Shown here: positions 45,074 through 56,480 of the stretch, one piece after another
Layout of the letters: every line of letters starts with the position of its first letter
Numbering within the stretch: the stretch's first letter is position 1
NCBI GenBank assembly: GCA_020346125.1
Contig: CP070774.1
Span: 1,227,119 to 1,291,118 of the forward strand
Source: Syntrophobacterales bacterium
GTDB lineage: Bacteria > Desulfobacterota > BSN033 > WVXP01 > G020346125
DNA length: 64,000 bases
Direction of reading: 5' to 3'
Notes under the pieces: generated by a model
Told to the model about the DNA's origin: nothing
The model's database searches: none
The model's input: only the letters and a program-made list of their open reading frames with translations
Translations under genes and position numbers: made by a program

Positions 45074-45802
45074 TCATTGCATGAGACGAAATCCCTCGCC
45101 CAAATAGATCTTTCGCGCCCTTTTGCTTTGGGCGATCTCTTCGGGTGTCCCCTTTTCCAGAATCCTCCCCTCATTGATGATATACGCCCTATCGCAGACA
45201 CCCAGTGTTTCCCGCACATTATGATCAGTTATAATAATCCCAATCCCCTTGGTTTTCAACTGAAAGATAATCTTTTGGATATCGACAACTGCAATGGGGT
45301 CAATTCCCGCGAAGGGTTCATCCAAAAGAATAAACAGCGGGGAGAGGACGAGTGCCCTGGTAATCTCTACCCGCCTCTGTTCTCCTCCTGAGAGTGTGTA
45401 GGCCTTTCTCCTCGCAATGGATGAAATGCCTAATTCCCCCAGCAAGTCCTCCAGTCTCTTTCTCCTTTCCCTTTCCCTCATATCGAGGGTCTCTAGAATG
45501 GCGAGGATATTCTCCTCGACTGTCAGCTTCCTGAAAACCGATGGCTCCTGGGGTAAATACCCGATCCCTTTTCTCGCCCTCATATACATAGGATAGGTCG
45601 TCACATCCTCTCCATCGAGATTAACCCTGCCGCTGGTCGGCTTGAGAAGCCCCGTAATCAGATAGAAGGCCGTAGTCTTTCCTGCCCCATTTGGACCCAA
45701 AAGCCCCACTACCTCTCCCCCTTCTACGTCGAGGCTGACATCATCGACCGCCCTCTTCTCCCCGAAGGTTTTCGTCAATCCATCCACGGATAAGGTCGTC
45801 AT
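45074..45802 (-). CDS. lptB: LPS export ABC transporter ATP-binding protein
   Basis: LptB powers extraction of lipopolysaccharide from the inner membrane. From the ATG preceded by GAGGAACG it has 242 residues. Walker [15 protein letters not shown], signature [15 protein letters not shown] and Walker [17 protein letters not shown] are all standard, with the LptB-typical [17 protein letters not shown]. The genes for LptF and LptG, its membrane partners, are not in the window. Confidence 0.95.
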   Translation of the reverse strand: MTTLSVDGLTKTFGEKRAVDDVSLDVEGGEVVGLLGPNGAGKTTAFYLITGLLKPTSGRVNLDGEDVTTYPMYMRARKGIGYLPQEPSVFRKLTVEENILAILETLDMRERERRKRLEDLLGELGISSIARRKAYTLSGGEQRRVEITRALVLSPLFILLDEPFAGIDPIAVVDIQKIIFQLKTKGIGIIITDHNVRETLGVCDRAYIINEGRILEKGTPEEIAQSKRARKIYLGEGFRLMQ

Positions 45803-45813
45803 GGTCGCGTTCC

Positions 45814-46347
45814 TCAATCCGGTGAGGTGGGTTTGCCCCTCTCCTTTACCTCCTCGGGAGAAATGGTCACATCCGCCCCTTCCACCTCGACCCAATCCCG
45901 GTCGATGAGAATGGTGATCTTCTCCCCCATCACCACGTTATTCCCCTGCCTGACGACTGGACTTCCCGTGAGAACGATCTTCTTCTCGGCGTTATGGAAA
46001 ACCGCCTTCTCCGCCGTTGCCCTCCAGTCCGATTGAACAATCCTAACTGCCCTCTCAGCAACGATTTGCCTCACCTCGCTTGTGGCCCCGTCAAGATGCA
46101 TGACCAATCGATCTGAATAGAGGGTTACGTCCTCTTGATTAGCAATAACGTTCCCCTTGAAGGTGACCACATACCCCTTGTAATCCCACTCCAACCCATC
46201 CGATTTGATTCGAATGGGCTGAGAGCTCTCCCCGAGCCCAAGCCCAAAGTTCCTCTTTACCTGTTCCTCCGCAATCGGGATGCTTGTGAATCCGCCCACT
46301 ACGAAGAAGATGATAAAAGTGGAAAGTCCTGAAAGCCGGCATCTCAT
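45814..46347 (-). CDS. lptA: LPS transport periplasmic protein LptA
   Basis: This 177-residue protein has an N-terminal signal peptide ([20 protein letters not shown], cleavage after about residue 26) and an OstA-like beta-jellyroll ([40 protein letters not shown]). Such proteins bridge the periplasm for LPS transport. A TTG ten codons upstream overlaps the lptC stop and is the alternative start. It sits between lptC and lptB, which confirms the assignment. Confidence 0.9.
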   Translation of the reverse strand: MRCRLSGLSTFIIFFVVGGFTSIPIAEEQVKRNFGLGLGESSQPIRIKSDGLEWDYKGYVVTFKGNVIANQEDVTLYSDRLVMHLDGATSEVRQIVAERAVRIVQSDWRATAEKAVFHNAEKKIVLTGSPVVRQGNNVVMGEKITILIDRDWVEVEGADVTISPEEVKERGKPTSPD

Positions 46348-46373
46348 CGATCCCACCGTGGCAACATGCCCTT

Positions 46374-46928
46374 TCAACCCCCGAAGGCATCAAAGAGGAT
46401 TGTATCGACGCTTCCCTTCATGGTAAGTTTCCCCGTAACGAGGTCGATACACATATCCCTTCCGGTAATCTCCATACCCCTTCCCGTTATGTCGACCCGC
46501 TTGGAGGATTTAATCTTTCGCGTCCTGTTTACGTAGTTGAGGTCCTCGGTCGTCAACTGACACCCATCAGCCGTAAAGATGATGATATTCCCTTGGAGCT
46601 CGATATCCCTCGTACTGTGGAGGATCCTTCCGTGATCCCCCCTTAATCGGATCAGGCCTCCCTCTTCAATATAGAAGGCGGCCTCGATGTCTTCGAGCAT
46701 GGTCATCTTTCCATCTTGAAAATGCCAGGCCTCCTTGGCCTCCAATTCCCATTCCTTCAACCCCGACCTGTCTCCCACGAGGTGGAAATTCTTTGAGGTC
46801 AAGTCGGCCTCCGTCTCCATGGGGAGGAAAGTCTCCTCTTCTCCCGTGGGGATAAATCGGATGGTAGAGAGAATCACCACCGCTAATAAACAGATCAATG
46901 ATAAGATAATAATCTTCAACCTGGTCAT
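46374..46928 (-). CDS. lptC: LPS export protein LptC
   Basis: This 184-residue protein has one N-terminal membrane anchor (LKIIILSLICLLAVVILS) and a periplasmic beta-rich domain (WELEAKEAWHF, RLRGDHGRILHSTRDIELQG). The ATG overlaps the kdsC stop as TAATG, so the longer upstream frame is rejected. It would hand LPS from LptBFG to LptA. Confidence 0.9.
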   Translation of the reverse strand: MTRLKIIILSLICLLAVVILSTIRFIPTGEEETFLPMETEADLTSKNFHLVGDRSGLKEWELEAKEAWHFQDGKMTMLEDIEAAFYIEEGGLIRLRGDHGRILHSTRDIELQGNIIIFTADGCQLTTEDLNYVNRTRKIKSSKRVDITGRGMEITGRDMCIDLVTGKLTMKGSVDTILFDAFGG

Positions 46929-47479
46929 TATCTCAAGTATCGTTCCATTACCTCGGCCCACTTCCCCTGGGCCTTCAGGATCAGCTCGGAGATCTCCCTC
47001 ACCGCGCCCCTTCCACCCCTGTTGCGGGAGATGTAATCCGCGCATGACTTCAGATCCTCGATTCCGTCAGCGACGACGGCAGAAAATCCCACCCTTTTCA
47101 TTAGCGGAAGGTCGACGAGGTCATCTCCCATAAAACCCACCTCTTCGTCTTTCAATCCTTTATCATCCAATAGTGCCTGATAAACCTCCAGTTTGTCATG
47201 GATATTTTGGTAGACGGAATCGATGCCCAATTCCCGAGCCCGGTGAGAGACGACGTGAGATTTTCTTCCGGTGATGATGACGACCTCGATGTTGGCGCGT
47301 TTCAGCAACTTGATTCCATGGCCATCCCTCACGTCGAAACATTTTGTTTCTACCCCACGATCATCAATGACAATCCGTCCATCGGTCAACACGCCATCTA
47401 CATCCAGGATCAAGAGCTTGACATTTTTCGCCTTTTCCAGGCCCCTCTGCAACACGGACAACCCTTCTCTGGTGGCCAT
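46928..47479 (-). CDS. kdsC: 3-deoxy-D-manno-octulosonate 8-phosphate phosphatase
   Basis: The 183 residues form a C0-type HAD phosphatase with LLILDVDGVLTDGRIVI, FDVRDGHGIKLL, VVIITGRKSHVV and FMGDDLVDLPLMKRVGF. It stands at the head of the lptC-lptA-lptB-rpoN operon, the usual position of kdsC. Its ATG directly follows the pyrG stop. A second KdsC-like gene lies at 30.8 kb; the two products share motifs but differ widely elsewhere. Confidence 0.93.
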   Translation of the reverse strand: MATREGLSVLQRGLEKAKNVKLLILDVDGVLTDGRIVIDDRGVETKCFDVRDGHGIKLLKRANIEVVIITGRKSHVVSHRARELGIDSVYQNIHDKLEVYQALLDDKGLKDEEVGFMGDDLVDLPLMKRVGFSAVVADGIEDLKSCADYISRNRGGRGAVREISELILKAQGKWAEVMERYLR

Positions 47480-49165
<1,686 letters not shown>

Positions 49166-50386
49166 TTAGTCACCCCTCATAAGGATATCCATGATTTGGT
49201 AACCATTTTCGATGGAGATGCCGCTTCCCTTAACCGAATCCTCATCGAAGCTCATCCCCTCCGGCCAACTTCTTTTACGACGGGAATCGTATATGGCGAA
49301 GGGGACGGGATCGGGGACATGGGTTCTTAAGGGGATAGGCGTGGGGTGATCCGGGAGGACCATTACGCGATAGTCCCTTACCTCCCGCATTCCCTCAAGT
49401 ATCGTTCTCACCACCTCCTTATCGAAGGCCTCGATGGCCTCTATCTTCTTGGGAATGTCTCCACTGTGGCCCGCCTCATCCGGTGCTTCCACGTGAATAA
49501 AAACCAAATCCTTCTCCTCCAGCTCCTTGAGTCCATATACCGCTTTCCCTCGATAATTGGTGTCGAGATACCCCGTTGCCCCTGGGACGTCGATTACCTT
49601 CAATCCCGCATACAGTCCAAGCCCCTTAAGTAAGTCTACGGCACAAATCACCGAACCCTCAATCCCAAACTTCTCAACCAGCGTGGGGATCTGGGGCCTT
49701 CTCCCCTGCCCCCATAACCAGATGGAATTGGCCGGCTTCAACCCATTTTCCATCCTGGCCAGGTTTACGGGATGCTCCTTCAACAGAATCTGAGAGCGGG
49801 TAAGGAGTTCCACGATTCCGTCCTCTCCTCCCACCTTGGGGAGGTAATCGGAGATTCCCTTCCCCACGATGTCATGGGGGGGTACAAGAGGTAAGCTTTC
49901 GAGCCCCTTTCGACTCCCCCCTCCTATCCAAACCATGAGATGACGGTAGCTGAGACCGGGATAAAATCGAATTGTCTCGGTCCCCATCTCCCCGTCGATA
50001 TCCTGGATGATCTGCCGGGCCTCTTCTGTGGATATATGGCCGGCGGTGAAGTCCTCCATAATCACCTGAGAACCAAAACCCGAGAGGCTTACCAAGTTAC
50101 AACGAAAGGCCACGTCATCCGCTTCAAGGGAAATCTTCATGCTGGCTGCTTCAAGGGGGCCTCTTCCCGTAAAATATCGGACAGGGTCATATCCAAGGAG
50201 AGACATATTGGCGATCTCGGTTCCGCTGGGGAATCCCGGAGGTATGGTTTTTACCAAACCAACCGAGCCATTTCTGGCTACCCAATCCATATTGGGCGTG
50301 TTTGCCACCATCAATGGGGTTTTACCCTCCAATTCCGCCAATGGATAATCGGCCATCCCATCGCCGACCAACATGACATATTTCAT
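49166..50386 (-). CDS. apgM: cofactor-independent phosphoglycerate mutase, archaeal type
   Basis: This 406-residue alkaline-phosphatase-superfamily enzyme interconverts 3- and 2-phosphoglycerate. The metal and nucleophile segments are MLVGDGMADYPLAEL, PPGFPSGTEIANMSLLGYDP and IHVEAPDEAGHSGD. It belongs to the apgM branch found in archaea and several anaerobic bacteria, distinct from GpmI. It is cotranscribed with pyrG and the lpt genes. Confidence 0.93.
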   Translation of the reverse strand: MKYVMLVGDGMADYPLAELEGKTPLMVANTPNMDWVARNGSVGLVKTIPPGFPSGTEIANMSLLGYDPVRYFTGRGPLEAASMKISLEADDVAFRCNLVSLSGFGSQVIMEDFTAGHISTEEARQIIQDIDGEMGTETIRFYPGLSYRHLMVWIGGGSRKGLESLPLVPPHDIVGKGISDYLPKVGGEDGIVELLTRSQILLKEHPVNLARMENGLKPANSIWLWGQGRRPQIPTLVEKFGIEGSVICAVDLLKGLGLYAGLKVIDVPGATGYLDTNYRGKAVYGLKELEEKDLVFIHVEAPDEAGHSGDIPKKIEAIEAFDKEVVRTILEGMREVRDYRVMVLPDHPTPIPLRTHVPDPVPFAIYDSRRKRSWPEGMSFDEDSVKGSGISIENGYQIMDILMRGD

Positions 50387-50566
50387 CGGTCACCTTCTAA
50401 AGCTGTACCACCTTAGAAACTATAGCAAAAGATGGATAAAAGTCAAACGAAAAGGCGGGATATTTAGCAAAAGACGTGCCAACTTTAATGAGGCTTAATC
50501 CCTGTATTACTGCGGAAAGGCCTTTGTCAAGATGGTAAGGAGTGATCTCTGAAAAAGGAGCGCTTC

Positions 50567-50797
50567 GCTGCAAGACCGCAGCACTCTTTTTGGCTGCAGC
50601 ACTGCTTGACCGCAAGACCGCAGCACCACGTAATATCGCTCTCAGAGCTTCCTTTTCCAGTTTTTAATAATTTCCTTTTTGTCATTTGGCATTGATTCTC
50701 GTGTCCGTGAAGCGTGGTCCGTTTCCGTAAACCGTTATTCGTTTCTCGTTATTCGATTTTTTGGCATTTGGACTTTGACATTTGACATTGGGTATTG
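50567..50797 (+). repeat. composite repeat array with octamers and two heptamer types
   Basis: Octamers of the ACYGCAGC kind occupy 50567-50627. After a 50-base spacer come GTCATTT (50681), TCTCGTG, then TCCGTTT/TCGTTAT heptamers (about 50702-50755). A run of GGCATTT, GGACTTT, GACATTT, GACATTG and GGTATTG (50763-50797) ends at the thrC stop. The junction ATTGATTCTCGTGTCCGTG repeats almost exactly at 15510-15528 in R1. The rest of the 414-base gap (50387-50566) shows nothing I can name. Confidence 0.8.
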
Positions 50798-50800
50798 ATT

Positions 50801-51874
50801 TCAGAACCCCATCGCCTCCAGGACTGCGTCCAATCGAGCGGGAACCGATACGGGCTTCGACGAAATCCCGATGGCACTGTCTGGATCCTTGAGCCCGTGA
50901 CCCGTGATTGTGCATACTACCAAATTCCCGGCCTTGACAACCCCCCTCTCGGTCATCTTAAGCAAGCCGGCCACCGAGGCCGCTGATGCTGGCTCTCCGA
51001 ATACCCCTTCAAACCGGGCTAAATAGCTATATGCCTTCAGAATCTCCTCATCGCTGACCATGTCTATGACGCCGCCCGATTCGTCACGAGCCCTCTCGGC
51101 CTGCTCCCAGCTGGCTGGATTTCCGATTCTGATAGCCGTAGCGATGGTCTCCGGTTTAGTGACGATCTGTCCCCTGACGATGGGTGCAGCCCCCTCAGCC
51201 TGAAAGCCCATCATCTTGGGGAGGGACCCGATCTTTCCCCTGTCCCGGTATTCCCTGTATCCCCTCCAATAGGCGGTGATATTGCCCGCATTGCCAACGG
51301 GTAAGAAATGATGGGTGGGGGCCTGTCCCAATTGGTCGCATACCTCGAAGGCCGCCGTCTTCTGACCTTCAATTCGATAGGGATTGAGCGAATTCACCAG
51401 GGTGGTGGGGTAATCCTCCGTGATCTCCCTGACGATGCTCAAAGCCTGGTCGAAGTTTCCCTGGATTTGGATCACCTTAGCCCCATGGACCATCGCCTGG
51501 GAAAGCTTGCCCATGGCGATCTTCCCTTCAGGAATGATGACATAGGCCTTCATACCCGCCCTGGCGGCATAGGCGGCCGCCGAGGCAGAGGTATTCCCTG
51601 TGGATGCACAGATGACCGCCCTCGATCCTTCCTCAAGGGCTTTGCTCACGGCAACCGTCATCCCCCTGTCCTTGAAGGATCCCGTCGGATTTAACCCCTC
51701 AAATTTCAGGTAGACATCGATATCGCGGGGGAGTACCTCCCGTAATCTTTTCACCCGGATCAAAGGAGTCCACCCCTCGTTGAGGCTAACGATCCACCGT
51801 TTGTCGCCAACAGGAAGAAAATCCCAGTACTTTCGGATCACCCCTCTCCATAGGTCAGCGCGGTATTTCCTCAT
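50801..51874 (-). CDS. thrC: threonine synthase
   Basis: This PLP enzyme turns O-phosphohomoserine into threonine. The 357 residues carry the PLP lysine in [16 protein letters not shown] and the phosphate loop [17 protein letters not shown]. It is of the short type found in many bacteria and archaea. The ATG overlaps the hom stop by four bases. Confidence 0.94.
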   Translation of the reverse strand: MRKYRADLWRGVIRKYWDFLPVGDKRWIVSLNEGWTPLIRVKRLREVLPRDIDVYLKFEGLNPTGSFKDRGMTVAVSKALEEGSRAVICASTGNTSASAAAYAARAGMKAYVIIPEGKIAMGKLSQAMVHGAKVIQIQGNFDQALSIVREITEDYPTTLVNSLNPYRIEGQKTAAFEVCDQLGQAPTHHFLPVGNAGNITAYWRGYREYRDRGKIGSLPKMMGFQAEGAAPIVRGQIVTKPETIATAIRIGNPASWEQAERARDESGGVIDMVSDEEILKAYSYLARFEGVFGEPASAASVAGLLKMTERGVVKAGNLVVCTITGHGLKDPDSAIGISSKPVSVPARLDAVLEAMGF

Positions 51875-53205
51875 TTCTCAACTCCCCGGGCTAAACCACT
51901 CAACTCGTCTTCTACCCGAATAAGCATGGTCTCGTTCAGGATCACATCCATTTGGTCGATTTCCCGCAGGGCCTTGCGGACATTTCGCTCCCGCGCCTCA
52001 TGGGTCATCATCACCACGGGAACGGCCTCGGAAACACCTCTCCCCTTCTGAATGACCGATGCGATGCTGATCTCATTTTTCCCCAACACCCCGGAGATCT
52101 TGGATAACACCCCGGGTCGATCCAACGCCGAAAACCTCATATAGTATGGCCTGACGATATCCTCGATATCCTTGACCTTTCCCTCTCTGATGGAGGGCCC
52201 TTGGAAGGAGAGGATGGGCACCCTTTTCCTCGTGCCCTTCAGGATATTTCGGCTGAGTTCAATCAAGTCGCTCACCACCGCGCTTCCCGTGGCCATCATG
52301 CCCGCCCCCTGACCAAAAAATAGGGTCTCACCGACGGCATTTCCCCTGAGAAAGATGGCGTTGAAGACGCCGTCGACGGTCGCGAGGAGATGATCCGAAG
52401 GGAGCATGGTGGGATGTACCCGGGCCTCGATGGCCTCCCCATCGGTTTTGCCGATTGCCAATAGCTTTATCTTATACCCAAACTCCCGACCGAATTGTAT
52501 ATCCAGTGGCGTGATATCGGAAATCCCCTCAATGAAGATATCCTCAAAGGGAACCTTGGCTCCAAAGGCCAGCTTGATGAGAATGGCCAGTTTATGGGCT
52601 GCATCGATCCCGTCGATATCCAGACTCGGGTCCACCTCGGCATACCCCTTGGCCTGGGCCTGACGGAGAACCTCGGTAAACCGGCCGCCCTCGTTGGTCA
52701 TCGTGCTCAAGATATAGTTGGAGGTCCCGTTAAGAATGCCGAAGATGGTTTCAATGCGCTCGGCAACGAATCCCTCCTTGAGGGTGCGGATGATGGGAAT
52801 ACCCCCACCCACCGCGGCTTCAAAATTGAGATCGACGTTACATTGCTGGGCAACCTGATATAATTCATCCAAATGGGTGGCAAGCAGCGCTTTATTGGCC
52901 GTTACCACGTGCTTTCCCTGCTTGAATGCCTCGAGAATATAGGATCTTGCGGGTTCCTCCCCCCCAATGAGCTCCAAAACAACGTCGATCTCCGGGTCCG
53001 CGATCACCTCATCGGCCCGATCTGTCAATACGCCCCGGTTTACCTTTACCTCTCTTTCAGTCTTCAAGTCAATGTCTGCAACCCGCTTGAGGACGATCTT
53101 CGATCCCAGACGCTTTTCGATCAGCGGCCCATTTTCCTGGAGGATCTTTATAACCCCGGAACCCACGGTCCCCCATCCAATCAGCCCGACATTAATCCCT
53201 CTCAT
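51871..53205 (-). CDS. hom: homoserine dehydrogenase
   Basis: Hom reduces aspartate semialdehyde to homoserine. The 444 residues include the Rossmann motif [17 protein letters not shown], the [11 protein letters not shown] strand, the catalytic [13 protein letters not shown] region and [19 protein letters not shown]-terminal ACT domain ([19 protein letters not shown]) suggests threonine feedback. It is coupled to thrC; aspartokinase is not in the window. Confidence 0.96.
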   Translation of the reverse strand: MRGINVGLIGWGTVGSGVIKILQENGPLIEKRLGSKIVLKRVADIDLKTEREVKVNRGVLTDRADEVIADPEIDVVLELIGGEEPARSYILEAFKQGKHVVTANKALLATHLDELYQVAQQCNVDLNFEAAVGGGIPIIRTLKEGFVAERIETIFGILNGTSNYILSTMTNEGGRFTEVLRQAQAKGYAEVDPSLDIDGIDAAHKLAILIKLAFGAKVPFEDIFIEGISDITPLDIQFGREFGYKIKLLAIGKTDGEAIEARVHPTMLPSDHLLATVDGVFNAIFLRGNAVGETLFFGQGAGMMATGSAVVSDLIELSRNILKGTRKRVPILSFQGPSIREGKVKDIEDIVRPYYMRFSALDRPGVLSKISGVLGKNEISIASVIQKGRGVSEAVPVVMMTHEARERNVRKALREIDQMDVILNETMLIRVEDELSGLARGVEK

Positions 53206-53214
53206 ACCATCCTC

Positions 53215-55764
53215 CTACCCAACCCTTGCCAATTCAAGTCGACCCTTCCACCTCTCCCTGAGGGTTTTCGCCAATGGGCGAAGATCTGGCTGAGAAAAAT
53301 CCGGATTCCTCTCCACAAGTCGAAAGGCTTCCTGACGAGCCTGATTAAGGATTTTCCCATCACGCAAGATATTGGCCACACGAAAATCCGGGAGGCCCGA
53401 TTGCCTTGTGCCCAAGAAATCCCCCGGACCCCGTATGACTAAATCCTCCTCAGCAATTCGGAACCCATCGTTGGTCTCCTCCATCACCCTCAACCTACGC
53501 CTGGCTTCCTCGGATCTACGATACTGGGCCATCAGCAGACACTTGGAGGGATATCTCCCCCTCCCAATTCTCCCCCTGAGCTGGTGAAGCTGGGGAAGTC
53601 CAAATCGCTCGGCATGCTCCACTAAAATCACCGATGCATTGGGGATATCGATGCCCACCTCGATTACCGTGGTAGCCACCAAGATATCGATCTGCCCATC
53701 CCTGAATTTCACCATCACCTCCTCCTTTTCCTCCCCCTTCATCCGACCATGAATCAAGCCCACCCTGAATTCGGGGAAGATCTCCCTTTGGAGATGATCG
53801 GCCATTCGGGTGGCGTCCATGAGGTCCATTTTATCGGATTCTTCGACGAGTGGATATACCAAGAAGGCCTGTCTTCCCCTCCTGATCTCCTCCTTCACGA
53901 GCTCGTATACTTTAGGCCTCGACCTTTCGTAATAGAGCCTTGTCTCCACGGGAACCCTCCCCGGGGGGAATTCATCGATGACCGAGATGGCCAAATCCCC
54001 GTACAGGGTGAGGGCCAAGGTTCGAGGGATAGGGGTAGCGGTCATCACCAGAACATCGGGGTTTGTTGCCTTCCTCCGCAGCGTGGCCCTCTGGATGACG
54101 CCGAACTTATGTTGTTCGTCGATGACCACCAGGCCGAGACGGTGAAAATGGACGTGCTCCTGAATGAGGGCGTGTGTTCCGATAATGATATGCTCCTCGC
54201 CCGAGGTGATGGACTGTAGGATCTCATCCCTTTCCGAACCTTTGATGCTACTGGTCAGCAGGACCGGCCGAATTCCTAATGGTCTTACCAGCCGCCGGAT
54301 GTTCAAAAAATGTTGTTCGGCCAGAATCTCCGTGGGGACCATGAACGCTGTCTGGTAGCCATTTTCCACCGCGATAAGGGCCGCCATAAGGGCCACGACG
54401 GTCTTTCCACTCCCCACGTCCCCTTGAATCAAACGATTCATGGGGTGGGGTCGATTCATATCCCCTTCAATTTCCGATAGAACCCTCTCCTGGGCGGGAG
54501 TCAACCCAAAATCCAGGGATTTGAGCAACCTCCCGATATATCCATGGAGGATTTGAAAGGGGATCCCCTCCTCCGTCTTCACCTCGCTTCTCCTCAGGGC
54601 CAATCCTAATTGCAGGAAGAAAAATTCGTCGAAGACGATCCGTCTGTGAGCATCGGATCGGTTGAGGTTAAATTCCTCTAAGGAGGCATCCTCGGAGGGG
54701 AAATGAACTTGTCTGATTGCCGCCCCGAAATCCATCAGACCCTGGCGCCGGATAATATCCTCTGGGATTGAGCTGGTGAGTTCATCGGCATAGTGGTCCA
54801 CAACTCCCTTCATGATTTTCCGGATTGTCTTCTGATAAAGCCCTTCGGGTTCGGAGTAGATGGGTACGATCCTCTTGAAATGCAGCGGGTCATCCTCGAT
54901 ATAATCGGCTACCTCAATGTCCGGGTGATGCATTTCCTTCTGATGTTTGAACAGCCTCACCTCACCCGATATGATAACCCGCCGTCCCTTTTTGAACCGG
55001 CTTTTAAGGTATTCCTCGCTACCGTGAAACCATTTCAGGGTGAGGGTCCCCATTTCATCACCGACGATGACCTCAAACACCCTCTTCCTATTCCCCTTAT
55101 AATAAACGGTTCCCGCCAACAGTATGCGGGCAAATACCGTCTCCACCTTCCCCACTTGAATCTGGGAGATCCCCTTGATGATCCTTCGGTCCTCATATCT
55201 CCGGGGCAAGAAATAGAGGGCGTCTTCTATGGTATTTACTCCCTTTTTCTCAAACTTCTTTGCGATTCTCGGGCCTACCCCTTTGACGAACTGGATCGGC
55301 TGAGAGAGGGGTTTACCCTTTCCTCCATGGACGCCCTTACCCTTAGCCTTACCCTCAACCTCAACCCTTACTTCTTCACTCTTAATTCTCAATTCTTCAT
55401 TCTTAATTCTCAACTCTTCATTCCCCGCTCTCCCCCTTACCCTTACCTCTTCACTCTTAATTCTTAATTCTTCATTCTCCACTGTCCCCTCACCCTTCCC
55501 GAGCTCCATCACGATCTTCATGGATTGAGCGATACGCGCCTTCTTCTCATCCATCGATGAGCCTTCGAAACCGGAAAAGACTTCCAGTAATTCGTGAATC
55601 AGCCGCTTTTGGGATGGCTCCAGTTCCAAGGCAAGTGCCTGATGACCAAGCCCTGCGATGAGCTTCTCCAGCCCCTTCACGTGAGGCAGGTTGGCGAATT
55701 CTTTTTTCGCGGCGAAGCTAAGCGGTTTCGCTATCGCCTGGATGATATGGACCCATTCGGCCAC
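53215..55764 (-). CDS. recG: ATP-dependent DNA helicase RecG with an in-frame repeat insertion
   Basis: RecG remodels stalled forks and Holliday junctions. The 849-residue protein has the wedge domain (GVGPRIAKKFEKKGVNTIED at about 162-181) and helicase motifs GDVGSGKTVVALMAAL, VIDEQHKFGV, MTATPIPRTLAL and LRGRIGRGRYPSKCLL. Before the wedge is an N-terminal extension (1-90) as in other Desulfobacterota. Between them, residues 96-138 consist of NEELRIK/SEEVRV-type heptads, translated from the same tandem heptamer DNA found in intergenic arrays. The motifs are intact, so the helicase should work. GTG start with AAGGAGGGAGG upstream; hom follows after nine bases. Confidence 0.95.
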   Translation of the reverse strand: MAEWVHIIQAIAKPLSFAAKKEFANLPHVKGLEKLIAGLGHQALALELEPSQKRLIHELLEVFSGFEGSSMDEKKARIAQSMKIVMELGKGEGTVENEELRIKSEEVRVRGRAGNEELRIKNEELRIKSEEVRVEVEGKAKGKGVHGGKGKPLSQPIQFVKGVGPRIAKKFEKKGVNTIEDALYFLPRRYEDRRIIKGISQIQVGKVETVFARILLAGTVYYKGNRKRVFEVIVGDEMGTLTLKWFHGSEEYLKSRFKKGRRVIISGEVRLFKHQKEMHHPDIEVADYIEDDPLHFKRIVPIYSEPEGLYQKTIRKIMKGVVDHYADELTSSIPEDIIRRQGLMDFGAAIRQVHFPSEDASLEEFNLNRSDAHRRIVFDEFFFLQLGLALRRSEVKTEEGIPFQILHGYIGRLLKSLDFGLTPAQERVLSEIEGDMNRPHPMNRLIQGDVGSGKTVVALMAALIAVENGYQTAFMVPTEILAEQHFLNIRRLVRPLGIRPVLLTSSIKGSERDEILQSITSGEEHIIIGTHALIQEHVHFHRLGLVVIDEQHKFGVIQRATLRRKATNPDVLVMTATPIPRTLALTLYGDLAISVIDEFPPGRVPVETRLYYERSRPKVYELVKEEIRRGRQAFLVYPLVEESDKMDLMDATRMADHLQREIFPEFRVGLIHGRMKGEEKEEVMVKFRDGQIDILVATTVIEVGIDIPNASVILVEHAERFGLPQLHQLRGRIGRGRYPSKCLLMAQYRRSEEARRRLRVMEETNDGFRIAEEDLVIRGPGDFLGTRQSGLPDFRVANILRDGKILNQARQEAFRLVERNPDFSQPDLRPLAKTLRERWKGRLELARVG
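55351..55490 (+). repeat. degenerate heptamer array R5 inside recG
   Basis: On the plus strand the units read CTTCACT, CTTAATT, CTCAATT, CTTCATT, CTTAATT, CTCAACT, CTTCATT, then two degenerate units, TTACCCT words and again CTTCACT, CTTAATT, CTTAATT, CTTCATT. AACCTC/AACCCT hexamers lie at the left edge. Three units equal 21 bases or seven codons, so recG stays in frame. The units are the same as in R1, R2, R6, R7 and R8 and have the same orientation. Confidence 0.9.
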
Positions 55765-55854
55765 TGCCTCCCTCCTTGATACCTTCAGCGCCTAAAAATC
55801 TCCTGAAGAGGTTCATATACCAACTGGATTCATATTGCAAGGGGAAAGAGAGGA

Positions 55855-56330
55855 AGGAGAAGTTTGAGGTTGAGGTTGAGGTCAAGGCTAGAGGTCAACG
55901 GTTAGAGGATAGAGGCTGAAGAGTGCAGTACCGCAGGCCTTAGCTTGCCCTAAAATGAACCTCCAACCTCAACCTTCCCCCCTCCCTAGCTTCAACACTG
56001 CTTACTGCATACTGCCTACTCCTTACTTCTTAACCCTTACCCTCATCCTCAATCTTAACATCCTAATTCTTCACTCTCCATTCTTCATTCTCAATTATCA
56101 ATTCTTACTCCTTCCCCTCATACCTTACTTCTTCACTCTTAATTCTCAATTCTTCATTCACCATTCTCCCTCAAACCTCAACCTTAACCTGTTTTTTCTC
56201 ACTGCCTACTGCTTACTCCTTAGTCCCTACTCTCAACCTTAACCTCAACCTTAACCTTCCCTATGGGACTGCAGCACTGCAAGACAGCAGCACAGCAGCA
56301 CCAACTCGCTGCAGCACTAGGAGGTTGTGT
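55855..56330 (+). repeat. composite degenerate repeat array R6
   Basis: This fills most of the 716-base gap between recG and the molybdopterin gene. In order it has GAGGTTGAGGTCAAGG words in the opposite sense (55863-55890), AACCTC hexamers, TACTGCC heptamers, TAACATCCTAATTCTTCACT (56055), CTTCATT/CTCAATT heptamers, the anchor CCTGTTTTTTCTCACTGCC at 56188, more TACTCCT words, AACCTT hexamers, CCTTCCCTATGGGA (56254-56267), and octamers ACTGCAGC, ACTGCAAG and ACAGCAGC twice. The remaining 150 bases up to 56480 contain no recognisable gene; AAGAGGAGC before the ATG is the ribosome binding site. Confidence 0.85.
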
Positions 56331-56480
56331 AAACAATGGATTCCTGATACATTGCACGGGAGAGGATTTTTTCATAAACTGCACAAGCAGGAATGTAGGG
56401 ATCGCTGTTCATACAAGGGAGATATCCTTTGAGCGCGATAATAAAGGCTGGAGGAAATTTTTCTTACAAGAGGAGCAAAC

